NCBI GenBank assembly: GCA_040752005.1
Contig: JBFMFX010000012.1
Location: 1 to 64,000 of the forward strand
Length of the DNA: 64,000 nucleotides
Reading direction: 5' to 3'
Source: RBG-16-66-20 sp040752005
GTDB taxonomy: Bacteria > Pseudomonadota > Gammaproteobacteria > Burkholderiales > SG8-39
Shown piece after piece: positions 1 through 7,390 of the stretch. The position numbers and the translations under genes were made by a program. Below the pieces are notes generated by a model. It saw nothing but the letters and a program-made list of their open reading frames with translations. It had not been told where the DNA came from and did no database searches. The first letter of the stretch is position 1, and each line of letters opens with the position of its first letter.

Positions 1-1
1 C

Positions 2-250
2 TCGATGCCCTGCCCTGGAGTCTTTGACCGCCAGCAGCCGGCCTGGCGCGAGGCGGTGCTGCCGCGCGGCCTGCCGCGGGTGGCCATCGAGGCGGGCGCC
101 TCCGATTACTGGCGCAAGTACGTCGGCCTGGACGGCGCCGTCGTGGGCCTGGACCGCTACGGCGAATCCGCCCCCGCCGCCGAACTCTTCAAACACTTCG
201 GCTTTACGCCGGAGCGCGTCGCAGACGTCGTAAGGAGCGTGATCCGATGA
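2..250 (+). CDS. tkt: transketolase, C-terminal fragment (cut by window edge)
   Basis: Open from the first bases of the window, this is the last 82 codons of transketolase, the TPP-dependent enzyme moving two-carbon units between ketose and aldose phosphates in the pentose phosphate/Calvin pathways. The tail carries the family's C-terminal pattern: SMPCPGVFDRQ, then VAIEAGASDYWRKYVGLDG, then GESAPAAELFKHFGFT. The catalytic TPP and pyrimidine domains lie outside the window. Its TGA overlaps the ATG of gap by four bases, so the two genes are probably co-transcribed and translationally coupled, the usual tkt-gap-pgk order of betaproteobacteria. Confidence 0.93.
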   Translation, partial: SMPCPGVFDRQQPAWREAVLPRGLPRVAIEAGASDYWRKYVGLDGAVVGLDRYGESAPAAELFKHFGFTPERVADVVRSVIR

Positions 251-1260
251 CCATCAAAGTCGCCATCAACGGGTTCGGCCGCATCGGCCGCAACATTCTT
301 CGCGCCTTCTACGAGAGCGGGAAGAAGCACGACCTCGCCTTCGTCGCCGTCAACGATCTCGGTGACGCGAAGACCAACGCCCATCTGCTCAAGTACGACA
401 CCGCGCACGGGCGCTTCCGCGGCACGGTGGCGGTGGACGGCGAGGACCTGGTGGTGAACGGCGACCGCATCCGCGTGGTGGCCGAGCGCGATCCCGCGAA
501 ACTGCCGTGGAAGGCGCTCGGCGTAGACGTGGTGCACGAGTGCACCGGGCTCTTCACCAGCAAGGCGAAGGCCGCGGCGCATCTGGCCGCCGGCGCGCGC
601 AAGGTGATCATTTCCGCGCCCGGCGGCAAGGACGTGGATCGCACCGTGGTCTACGGAGTCAACCACCGGGAACTGAAGGCCGCCGATGCCGTGATCTCGA
701 ACGCCTCGTGCACCACCAACTGTCTCGCGCCGCTGGTGAAGGCGCTCGACGACCGCATCGGCGTGGTCTGCGGCCTGATGGTCACGGTCCACGCCTACAC
801 CAACGACCAGGTGCTCACCGACGTCTATCACTCCGACCTCCGGCGCGCGCGCTCGGCGAGCATGAACATGATCCCCACCAAGACCGGGGCGGCGGCGGCG
901 GTGGGCCTGGTGCTGCCGCATCTGAACGGCAAGCTCGACGGCTACGCGATCCGCGTGCCGACGATCAACGTCTCGATCGTGGACCTCACGTTCGTCGCGA
1001 AGAAGCCGACCACGGTCGAGGAAGTGAACGCCGCGGTGCGGCAGGCGTCCGAAACCGACCTGAAGGGGATTCTCGAGTACAGCACCGAGCCGCTGGTGTC
1101 CTCCGACTTCAACCACAACCCGGCCAGCTCCATCTTCGACGCGACGCTGACCAAGGTCTCCGGCGGCACGCTCGTCAAGGTCTCGAGCTGGTATGACAAC
1201 GAATGGGGCTTTTCCAACCGGATGCTGGACGTCACGGTGGCGCTGATGGAGGCGAAGTGA
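247..1260 (+). CDS. gap: type I glyceraldehyde-3-phosphate dehydrogenase
   Basis: Interconverts glyceraldehyde-3-phosphate and 1,3-bisphosphoglycerate with NAD(P) in cytosolic glycolysis/gluconeogenesis. The 337 aa match the family length. The Rossmann motif GFGRIGR is at residues 9-15 and the catalytic cysteine is Cys155 in the conserved ASCTTNC motif; the C-terminal WYDNEWGFSNRM signature is intact. The ATG sits in an ATGA overlap with the tkt stop and has an AAGGAG Shine-Dalgarno upstream. Oddity: the last 56 bases of this gene, including its stop, recur about 158 bp downstream just before pgk (see repeat). Confidence 0.97.
   Translation: MTIKVAINGFGRIGRNILRAFYESGKKHDLAFVAVNDLGDAKTNAHLLKYDTAHGRFRGTVAVDGEDLVVNGDRIRVVAERDPAKLPWKALGVDVVHECTGLFTSKAKAAAHLAAGARKVIISAPGGKDVDRTVVYGVNHRELKAADAVISNASCTTNCLAPLVKALDDRIGVVCGLMVTVHAYTNDQVLTDVYHSDLRRARSASMNMIPTKTGAAAAVGLVLPHLNGKLDGYAIRVPTINVSIVDLTFVAKKPTTVEEVNAAVRQASETDLKGILEYSTEPLVSSDFNHNPASSIFDATLTKVSGGTLVKVSSWYDNEWGFSNRMLDVTVALMEAK
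1205..1260 (+). repeat. direct repeat copy 1 (3' end of gap)
   Basis: The final 56 bases of gap, stop codon included, are repeated at 1363-1418 with 51 of 56 identical by eye. After both copies the same ATGCGCT follows (at 1264 and at 1424). The second of these is the actual pgk start, so the repeated unit spans the gap/pgk junction. This is a segmental duplication, not a transposon. Confidence 0.85.
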
Positions 1261-1362
1261 AGCATGCGCTCGGGGCGCGCCCCATTCGTTGCGGCGCACG
1301 CTCACGTTTGCGGAGCCAACGTGAAGCCCGCGCAGCGGGCGGGCGTGCGCCACAACGGGCCG
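1261..1362. other. palindrome-rich spacer between the duplicated gap/pgk junctions
   Basis: This 102-bp spacer holds a GGGGCGCGCCCC palindrome (1272-1283), a TCACGTT/AACGTGA hairpin (stems near 1302 and 1318), a GCCCGC-GCA-GCGGGC hairpin at 1327-1341, and flanking GGCGCACGC/GCGTGCGCC arms. No ORF is supported. The structure could fold in the gap-pgk mRNA between the two genes. Nothing shows it to be mobile. Confidence 0.5.
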
Positions 1363-1418
1363 GGGGCTTTTCCAACCGGATGCTGGATGTCACGGTGGCG
1401 CTGAGGGAGGCGAGGTAG
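1363..1418 (+). repeat. direct repeat copy 2 (degenerate gap tail upstream of pgk)
   Basis: Second copy of the gap 3' end, with five substitutions including TGA to TAG at the stop. It would encode the same SNRMLDVTVAL peptide but has no start or upstream coding part, so it is not a gene. It ends 5 bp before the pgk ATG and so forms the pgk leader. Confidence 0.85.
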
Positions 1419-1423
1419 TTCGC

Positions 1424-2590
1424 ATGCGCTTCAAGCGGCTCGCCGACCTTGACGTGCGCGGAAAGCGCGTCTTCATCCGCGCCGATCTGAACGTGCCGCA
1501 GGACGAATCCGGACGCATCACCGACGACACGCGCATCCGGGCATCGGTTCCCTGCATCCGCATGGCGCTCGAAAAAGGCGCCGCGGTGATGGTCACCTCG
1601 CACCTCGGGCGGCCGAAGGAAGGGGTGTTCGATCCGAAGGATTCCCTGGCCCCGGTCGCCAGGCGCCTTGCGGAGCTGCTCGGCCGCGAAGTGCCGCTGG
1701 TGCGCGACTGGGTGGACGGGGTGAAGGTCGCCCCGGGCGAAGTGGTGCTGCTGGAAAACTGCCGCTTCAACGTCGGCGAAAAGGCCGACGACGAGGCGCT
1801 GGCGAGGAAAATCGCCGCGCTCGCCGACGTGTACGTGAACGACGCCTTCGGCACCGCGCACCGGGCGGAGGCGACCACCCACGGGGTGGCGCGGTTTGCG
1901 CCGATCGTCTGCGCCGGGCCGCTCATGGCCGCCGAGCTCGATGCCCTGTCGCGGGCACTCGCTCACCCGAAGCGGCCGCTGCTCGCCATCGTCGGCGGCG
2001 CGAAGGTCTCCACGAAGCTCACCCTGCTGCAGTCGCTCGCGCGCAAGGTGGACCGCCTGATCGTCGGCGGCGGGATACTGAACACGTTCCTGCTCGCGCA
2101 GGGTCTTCCGGTCGGCAAGTCGCTCGCCGAAGCGGCCCTCGCCGAAGAGGCGAAGAAGGTGATGGCGGTGACCGAAGTACCGATGCCGGAGGACGTCGTC
2201 GTGGCCCCGGAGATGTCGGCGCGCGCGCGGGCGCACGTGACCGACGTGCGGGGTGTCGCGGCGGATGATCTGATCCTCGACATCGGCCCGAAGAGTGCGG
2301 CCAGGCTCGCGGCGATGCTCGGCGAAGCCGGAACGATCGTCTGGAACGGGCCGGTGGGCGTGTTCGAGATAAACCAGTTCGCCAGCGGCACGGAGACGAT
2401 CGCGCGCGCGATCGCCGCTTCGCCGGCGTTCTCCATCGCCGGCGGCGGCGACACGATCGCGGCGATCCACAAGTTCGGGATCGCGGATCGGATCGGCTAC
2501 ATTTCGACGGCCGGCGGGGCGTTCCTCGAGTTCCTCGAAGGAAAGACGCTTCCGGCCGTCGCGGCGCTCGAAGCACGCGCCGAGCGCTGA
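1424..2590 (+). CDS. pgk: phosphoglycerate kinase
   Basis: Transfers phosphate from 1,3-bisphosphoglycerate to ADP, the first ATP-yielding step of glycolysis. At 388 aa it is near the normal bacterial length. The N-terminal substrate domain shows RVFIRADLNVPQD and SHLGRPK; the nucleotide domain shows GGAKVSTK, WNGPVGVFE and the GGGDTIAAI loop near the C-terminus. It lies 163 bp after gap, an unusually long gap for this operon, filled by the duplicated gap tail and palindromic spacer. Its TGA is inside a large stem-loop shared with the convergent thioredoxin gene. Confidence 0.97.
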   Translation: MRFKRLADLDVRGKRVFIRADLNVPQDESGRITDDTRIRASVPCIRMALEKGAAVMVTSHLGRPKEGVFDPKDSLAPVARRLAELLGREVPLVRDWVDGVKVAPGEVVLLENCRFNVGEKADDEALARKIAALADVYVNDAFGTAHRAEATTHGVARFAPIVCAGPLMAAELDALSRALAHPKRPLLAIVGGAKVSTKLTLLQSLARKVDRLIVGGGILNTFLLAQGLPVGKSLAEAALAEEAKKVMAVTEVPMPEDVVVAPEMSARARAHVTDVRGVAADDLILDIGPKSAARLAAMLGEAGTIVWNGPVGVFEINQFASGTETIARAIAASPAFSIAGGGDTIAAIHKFGIADRIGYISTAGGAFLEFLEGKTLPAVAALEARAER

Positions 2591-2628
2591 GCCCGGCGGC
2601 GCCGCGCGCGCTGGCGCGGCAGGGCTCA
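2588..2628. terminator. stem-loop between convergent pgk and thioredoxin-like gene
   Basis: Outer arms TGAGCCC (2588-2594) and GGGCTCA (2622-2628) enclose inner arms GCCGCGC (2601-2607) and GCGCGGC (2614-2620). The structure covers the stop codons of both convergent genes. There is no T-run, so it may act as an RNA-end-protecting structure or weak bidirectional terminator rather than a classical intrinsic terminator. Confidence 0.45.
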
Positions 2629-2982
2629 GAGCTTCGCGCGCAGCGCCTGGGGCAGCGCGGCGATCTCCTGCGGCACCTCGACCGCGGGGCGATCCGCGCC
2701 GGCGAGCGCGGCGAGCGTGCGCATCACCACGCCTTCCTGCGGCGAGGTGACGCCGTAGAAGACGGGCGTCGCGCCCCGAAATACCGCCAACGTCGGAAAG
2801 CTCTCGACCTCGATGTCGCCGAGGAATTCGGCGTCGTCTTCGACGTCGAGCCAGACGAACCGGGCACCGGCATTCGCTCTCGCCAGACGCTCGAAGGTGT
2901 CGCGGAACTCGCTGCAGGTCCGGCACCAGGCGGCGCACAGGCAGGCAACGAGCAGCTCGGAGGCATTTCCGCTTTCGTTCAT
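2626..2982 (-). CDS. thioredoxin-family protein
   Basis: A 118-aa thioredoxin-fold protein, probably a cytoplasmic disulfide oxidoreductase. The redox motif is WCRTC (AAWCRTCSEF) near residue 22, followed by VWLDVEDDAEF and the cis-proline segment ESFPTLAVF. No signal peptide is apparent. I chose the ATG at 2982 (MNESGNAS); an upstream in-frame ATG at 3021 would run into pyk on the other strand. Only 23 bp separate this start from the divergent pyk start, with overlapping -10-like hexamers between them. The client is unknown; the C-terminal part (EIAALPQALRAKL) is not diagnostic. Confidence 0.8.
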   Translation of the reverse strand: MNESGNASELLVACLCAAWCRTCSEFRDTFERLARANAGARFVWLDVEDDAEFLGDIEVESFPTLAVFRGATPVFYGVTSPQEGVVMRTLAALAGADRPAVEVPQEIAALPQALRAKL

Positions 2983-2988
2983 AAGCCA

Positions 2989-2998
2989 ATGATACACT
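2989..2998. promoter_or_regulatory. back-to-back -10 elements, thioredoxin-like gene / pyk
   Basis: In the 23-bp gap between divergent starts, TATCAT on the minus strand (2989-2994) overlaps TACACT on the plus strand (2993-2998). Each ends 6-7 nt from its start codon, leaving no room for a Shine-Dalgarno, so both transcripts would be leaderless. No clear -35 was seen. Confidence 0.45.
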
Positions 2999-3005
2999 TG
3001 AGAAA

Positions 3006-4445
3006 ATGCTCCGCAGCACAAAGATCGTCGCGACGCTGGGGCCTGCGTCCTCCGACCCCGCCATCCTCGAGCGCATGGTGCGCGCCGGCGTGGACGTCGT
3101 GCGGCTCAACTTCTCGCACGGCAGCGCCGAAGACCACCTCGCGCGCGCCGAGCTGGTGAAGGAAATCTCGCGCAAGCTCGGCCGCGCGGTGGCCATCATG
3201 TGCGATCTGCAGGGGCCGAAGATCCGCATCGGCAGGTTCAAGGACGGCAGCGTCACGCTGAGCAAAGGCGAGCGTTTCGTGCTCGATGCGACCTGCGAGC
3301 TGGGCGACGCAACGCGCGTCGGGCTCGACTACAAGGACCTGCCGCGCGACGTCGAGCCGGGGGCGGTGCTGCTGCTCGACGACGGCCGCATCGTGCTCGA
3401 AGTCGTCGCGGTGCGCGGCCCGGAGATTCACACCCTCGTGCGCCACGGCGGCGTGCTCTCCGACCACAAGGGGATCAACCGGCAGGGCGGGGGGCTGTCG
3501 GCGGCGGCGCTCACGCCCAAGGACATCGAGGACATCCGCACCGCGGTGAAGATGCAGGCCGATTACCTCGCGGTGTCGTTCCCCAAATCGGGCGCCGACC
3601 TGTACATGGCGCGCGAGCTGATGCGTGCCGCCGGCGGCAAGGCGTTCCTGATCGCCAAGATCGAACGCGCCGAGGCGGTGAAGGAGGACGCGCTGCGCGA
3701 CATCATGCGCGAGTGCGAGGGCATCATGGTCGCGCGCGGCGACCTGGCGGTGGAAGTCGGCGACGCCTCGGTGCCGGCGTTGCAGAAGAAGATGATCCGC
3801 ATGGCGCGCGAGGCGAACAAGATCACGATCACCGCCACCCAGATGATGGAATCCATGGTGTCGAGCCCGGTGCCGACGCGCGCCGAGGTGTCGGACGTCG
3901 CCAACGCCGTGCTCGACGGCACGGATGCGGTGATGCTCTCGGCCGAGACGGCAAGCGGCAAGTATCCGGTCGAGGTGATCGAGGCGATGGACCGCATCTG
4001 CATCGAGGCCGAGCAGACGGTGCCGGTCAATCTCGATCAGGATTTTCTCAACCGGGTGTTCACCCGGGTGGACCAGGCGATCGCGATGGCGGCGCTGTTC
4101 ACCGCCTACCACATGAAGGCGCGGGCGATCGCCACGCTCACCGAATCGGGCGCGACGGCGCTCTGGATGAGCCGGCTCAACTGCGGCGTGCCGATCTACG
4201 CGCTCACCTCGCAGACGGCGACGCGCTACCGCTGCGCGCTGTTTCGCGACGTCTATCCCCTGATGGTGAAATACGTGGGCCACGACCGCGAGGAGCTGCT
4301 CGCGGAGGCCGAGAAGGTGCTGGTCGAGAAAGGCGTGGTGAAGGAAGGCGACCTGATCGTGCTCACCATCGGCGAGCCGATCGGCAAGAGTGGAGGGACG
4401 AACACCATGAAGATCGTCCGCGTCGGGGAGCATCGCAGGCCATGA
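3006..4445 (+). CDS. pyk: pyruvate kinase
   Basis: Converts phosphoenolpyruvate and ADP to pyruvate and ATP. The 479 aa begin with the family signature STKIVATLGPASSD. The B domain occupies roughly residues 70-170, the catalytic stretch is FLIAKIERAEAV, and TITATQMMESM is the substrate/metal loop. The C-terminal regulatory domain ends SGGTNTMKIVRVG. The gene overlaps the next (cupin) gene by ATGA, implying coupling. In related genomes pyk is followed by fba; here 25 kb of other genes intervene. Confidence 0.97.
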   Translation: MLRSTKIVATLGPASSDPAILERMVRAGVDVVRLNFSHGSAEDHLARAELVKEISRKLGRAVAIMCDLQGPKIRIGRFKDGSVTLSKGERFVLDATCELGDATRVGLDYKDLPRDVEPGAVLLLDDGRIVLEVVAVRGPEIHTLVRHGGVLSDHKGINRQGGGLSAAALTPKDIEDIRTAVKMQADYLAVSFPKSGADLYMARELMRAAGGKAFLIAKIERAEAVKEDALRDIMRECEGIMVARGDLAVEVGDASVPALQKKMIRMAREANKITITATQMMESMVSSPVPTRAEVSDVANAVLDGTDAVMLSAETASGKYPVEVIEAMDRICIEAEQTVPVNLDQDFLNRVFTRVDQAIAMAALFTAYHMKARAIATLTESGATALWMSRLNCGVPIYALTSQTATRYRCALFRDVYPLMVKYVGHDREELLAEAEKVLVEKGVVKEGDLIVLTIGEPIGKSGGTNTMKIVRVGEHRRP

Positions 4446-4888
4446 GCGCGATCACGCCGGGCGTGCCGGAGCACGCGGGCCTGCCGCCGCTCGCGTCGCG
4501 CTTTGTCGAGGTGGCGCGGCTGCCGTGGCAGCAGACGAGGTTTCCGGGCGTGGAAGCGAAGATCCTCCTCGTGGACCGCGAGACGGGGCTGCTCACCGCG
4601 CTCATGCGCATGGCGCCGGGGGCGAAGCTGCCGGACCACGAACATGTCCTCATCGAGCAGACCTACGTGCTCGCAGGCAGCCTCGTGTGCGGCGAGGGCG
4701 AGTGTCGCGCGGGCGATTTCGTCTGGCGCCCGGCGGGCAGCCGGCACGAGGCCTGGGGCGGGCCGGCCGGCGGCACGATGCTCGCGATCTTCCAGATCCC
4801 GAACCGCTTCTTCGAGGCTGACGGCCGCGAGACCGACCTGCTCGGCGAGGACTGGGAAAAAGCCTGGGGCCGGGCGCTCTTCAGGTAA
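4442..4888 (+). CDS. cupin-domain protein (ChrR-like)
   Basis: A 148-aa single-domain cupin. The metal-binding pattern is visible as DHEHVLIEQTYVLAG followed by GDFVWRPAGSRHEAW: His-X-His, Glu, then a distal His. This resembles the C-terminal cupin of ChrR-type anti-sigma factors and various small metal-binding sensors or isomerases. There is no N-terminal anti-sigma domain and no nearby ECF sigma gene, so a regulatory role is not supported. Its start overlaps the pyk stop (ATGA), suggesting co-expression with pyruvate kinase. Enzyme versus sensor cannot be decided. Confidence 0.7.
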   Translation: MSAITPGVPEHAGLPPLASRFVEVARLPWQQTRFPGVEAKILLVDRETGLLTALMRMAPGAKLPDHEHVLIEQTYVLAGSLVCGEGECRAGDFVWRPAGSRHEAWGGPAGGTMLAIFQIPNRFFEADGRETDLLGEDWEKAWGRALFR

Positions 4889-5681
4889 TCAACGGATCCC
4901 GAGGTACAGATCGCGGCCCCGGACGAGGGCGCGGCTCTTGCCGTCGGCGATGTTGCGCTTGGGCATCCAGAAGCCGCAGTCCGGATGCACGTACTTCACG
5001 CGCCCGCGGCCGAGCAGCTTCTCGGCGCGCTCGATCGCGCGCGCCACGGCGTCCGGCGATTCGATCTCGGTGCGCTTGATGTCCACCACGCCGAGCCCGA
5101 AGCCGATGTCGCGCCGCAGGTCCCTGAACACCGCGAGCTCTTCCGGCGGCCGGTGCGCGCATTCCATCACGATGTGGTCGGCTTCGAGCGCGTTCAGATA
5201 ATCCAGGAGCTTCGCCCAGGTGCCCTTCTGCACCGTCTGTCCGCCGTAGTTGCCGAAGCACAGGTGCACCGCCGCTTTCGCCTTTTTCGGCACCGCGCGC
5301 GGCACCTTGTTGATCGCGGCGACGGCCCATTTCCACTCCCCGGGATGGCCGGGGAGGTTCGCCTCGTCCAGTTGCACGACATCCGCGTCCAGCCGTTTCA
5401 CCTGCTCGGCGAGCACCTGCGCGATCGCGTGCGCGAGCTTCGCCGGATCCCGGTAGTAGCGGTCATGCAGCGTCTTCGCCAGCATGTGCGGGCCGGTGAC
5501 GGTGAACTTGAACGGGCGCGCGGCGAGCGCCCGCGCGCGCGCAGGCGACCGGAAGATTGAGCGTACCGGCGCCGACCGGCCCGATCACCACGCCCGGCGG
5601 CCGCGCGCGAAAGCGCATCCCGGCGGAGCCGGGATGCGGATACGAACCGACGACGGTAGTCAGGATGCGGGGCGCGGCCAT
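4889..5681 (-). pseudogene. MetE-like (cobalamin-independent methionine synthase family) pseudogene
   Basis: The N-terminus (MAAPRILTTVVGSYPHPG, from ATG 5681) and the C-terminal two thirds (FTVTGPHMLAKTLHDRYY, QLDEANLPGH, HPDCGFWMP; stop at 4889) belong to the MetE C-terminal-domain family of about 340-370 aa methyltransferase-like enzymes. They lie in different frames with about 66 codons between the start and the second frame. Roughly 90-100 residues that should follow SYPHPG are missing, and a frameshift near 5530-5545 separates the halves. At the presumed deletion joint sits a perfect 11-bp inverted repeat (5614-5638). The 198-aa downstream frame could be translated from an internal start, but would lack the N-terminal part of the barrel. 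Confidence 0.8.
5614..5638. repeat. perfect inverted repeat at MetE-like deletion joint
   Basis: CGCATCCCGGC (5614-5624) and GCCGGGATGCG (5628-5638) form an 11-bp perfect stem with a 3-nt loop (GGA). It lies where about 270 bp of the MetE-like gene appear to be missing, consistent with deletion at a hairpin during replication. Confidence 0.6.
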
Positions 5682-5689
5682 GGCGACCG

Positions 5690-5697
5690 ATTATAAT
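5690..5697. promoter_or_regulatory. symmetrical bidirectional -10 (MetE-like pseudogene / small ORF)
   Basis: ATTATAAT carries a consensus TATAAT on each strand: minus 5690-5695 and plus 5692-5697. They lie 8 nt before the ATG at 5681 (minus) and 7 nt before the ATG at 5705 (plus). Transcripts in both directions would be leaderless. No good -35 was seen on either side. Confidence 0.55.
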
Positions 5698-5704
5698 TCA
5701 CCGG

Positions 5705-5917
5705 ATGGTTAACACGGCGCTGCCGGCTGCTTTCCGCGACGTCGAGGAGCTGGAGGAGTTCATGACGCGGCCGTCAGCGGTGCTCACCGCCGGCCCGGCG
5801 CGAATGGCCGACAACTTTCCGGTCGAGCTGCCGCATCCGCGCACCCTCGACATGAAGACGCACGAGGCGTTCGGCGAATACACCCGGCGCATCTATCGCC
5901 TGCTGGGGATGGAGTAG
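5705..5917 (+). pseudogene. small ORF, probable internally deleted gene remnant
   Basis: A 70-codon ORF with a consensus -10 just upstream. The first 25 residues (DVEELEEFMTRPSAVLTA) resemble the start of NAD-dependent epimerase/dehydratase-type proteins that continue into a GGxGxxG nucleotide fold. That fold is absent: the sequence jumps to a tail, HPRTLDMKTHEAFGEYTRR, that I do not recognise. Together with the truncated MetE-like gene on the other side of the shared promoter, this suggests a second internal deletion. A genuine short protein is possible. It ends 2 bp before the TetR gene. Confidence 0.45.
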
Positions 5918-5919
5918 TC

Positions 5920-6549
5920 GTGAAGCGTGCGAACCTTCGCCGCAATTCGGAACGAAGCCGCGAGCGCATCCTGCGCGCCGCGACCGAGGAATTCGCGCGC
6001 CACGGACTGGGCGGGGCGCGGGTGGAGCGCATCGCCGCGCGCGCCGGCGCCAACAAGCGCATGCTTTACTACTACTTCGGCAACAAGGACGACCTTTTTC
6101 TGGCGGTGCTGGAGGCGGCCTACGCCCGCATCCGCAACGCGGAAAAAGCACTGCGGCTGGAGGACGTCGAGCCCGAGGAGGCGATCCGGCGGCTGATCGC
6201 GTTCACCTGGAACTACTACCTGGAGCACCCGGAATTCCTCACCCTGCTCAACAGCGAGAACCTGCATCGCGGGCGGCACGTGCGGCGCTCGCGCCGCGTG
6301 GCGCAGATGCATTCTCCCTTCGTCGCCACGATCCGCGAGGTGCTCGAGCGCGGCGCGCGCGCGGGCCGGTTCCGCGGCGGTGTGGACCCGGTGCAGCTCT
6401 ACATTTCGATCGCCGGCCTCGGCTACTTTTATCTCTCCAACCGCTACACGCTGTCGGCCATCTTCCAGCGTGACCTGATGTCGGCGCGCCAGCGCGCGGC
6501 GCGCCTCAGGCACATGACCGAGCTGGTGCTCGGGTACCTGAGGGCCTAG
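5920..6549 (+). CDS. TetR-family transcriptional regulator
   Basis: A 209-aa repressor-type protein. The N-terminal helix-turn-helix (residues about 10-55) is typical: RILRAATEEFARHGLGG, then VERIAARAGANKRMLYYYF, then NKDDLFLAVLEA. The C-terminal ligand-binding domain is helical and unassigned. The start is GTG at 5920, 2 bp after the upstream ORF stop. It leads a run of plus-strand genes with 3-8 bp or overlapping junctions (isomerase, enolase-superfamily enzyme, Bug protein, Gfo/Idh, DUF993, isomerase), so it is the likely local regulator. No operator was identified. Confidence 0.88.
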   Translation: MKRANLRRNSERSRERILRAATEEFARHGLGGARVERIAARAGANKRMLYYYFGNKDDLFLAVLEAAYARIRNAEKALRLEDVEPEEAIRRLIAFTWNYYLEHPEFLTLLNSENLHRGRHVRRSRRVAQMHSPFVATIREVLERGARAGRFRGGVDPVQLYISIAGLGYFYLSNRYTLSAIFQRDLMSARQRAARLRHMTELVLGYLRA

Positions 6550-6553
6550 GCCG

Positions 6554-7390
6554 ATGCGCATCGCACTGTGCAACGAGGTGATCGCGCCGATGCCGTTTCC
6601 GCGGCAGTGCGAGTACGCCGCCAAGCTCGGCTACGACGGACTGGAGATCGCTCCGTACACGCTGTCGGACGAGCCGCATCGCATGGGCGCGGCGCAGATC
6701 GCCGCGGCGCGCGCGGCCGCCGAGGACGCCGGCATCGCGATCACTGGCCTGCACTGGCTGCTGGTGAAACCGGCCGGCCTTTCCATTTCCACGCGCGACG
6801 AGGCGGTGCGCAAGAAGACCCTGGAGGTGATGTTCGCGCTGGTGGATCAGTGCGCCGAGCTGGGTGGGCGCTACCTCGTGCATGGCTCGCCGCACCAGCG
6901 CCGGGTGGACCCGGGCGACACGCGCAAGGCGGCGCTCGCGCGCGCGACGGAGTGCTTCGCGCGCGTGGCCGAGCGCGCCGAGCGCGCGGGCGTCATCTAT
7001 TGCATCGAGCCGCTGTCGGCCGAGCACACCCCGCTCATCAACACGCTGGAAGAGGCGGTCGCGATCGTCGAGGCGATCGGCAGCCGGGCGGTGCGCACCA
7101 TGCTCGATTGCAGCGCGGCCGCGCGGATGGAAACCGCGCCGCTGCCGGCGCTGGTGGACCGCTGGCTGCCGCGCGGCATGATCGCGCACGTGCAGGTGAA
7201 CGACCGCAACCGGCGCGGCCCCGGGCAGGGCGAGCAGCGCTTTGCGCCGCTTCTTGCGGCGCTGGTGCGCCACGGCTACGCGGGCGACATCGCGGTCGAG
7301 CCCTTCGACTACGTGCCCGACGGCCCCGGCTCGGCGGCGCGCGCGATCGGCTATCTCCGCGGCATTCTCGAGGCGCTGCAGGCGAAGTGA
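6554..7390 (+). CDS. sugar phosphate isomerase/epimerase (AP endonuclease 2 TIM barrel)
   Basis: A 278-aa xylose-isomerase-like TIM-barrel protein, the class that isomerises or epimerises keto-sugars and inositol derivatives using a divalent metal. Family features: FPRQCEYAAKLGYDGLEI near the N-terminus, the metal-ligand segments YCIEPLSAEHTPLINT and TMLDCSAAARMET, then HVQVNDRNRRGPGQGE. It starts 4 bp after the TetR stop and overlaps the next gene by GTGA. Substrate unknown. The neighbouring enolase-superfamily enzyme and sugar dehydrogenase suggest a sugar-acid catabolic route. Confidence 0.8.
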   Translation: MRIALCNEVIAPMPFPRQCEYAAKLGYDGLEIAPYTLSDEPHRMGAAQIAAARAAAEDAGIAITGLHWLLVKPAGLSISTRDEAVRKKTLEVMFALVDQCAELGGRYLVHGSPHQRRVDPGDTRKAALARATECFARVAERAERAGVIYCIEPLSAEHTPLINTLEEAVAIVEAIGSRAVRTMLDCSAAARMETAPLPALVDRWLPRGMIAHVQVNDRNRRGPGQGEQRFAPLLAALVRHGYAGDIAVEPFDYVPDGPGSAARAIGYLRGILEALQAK

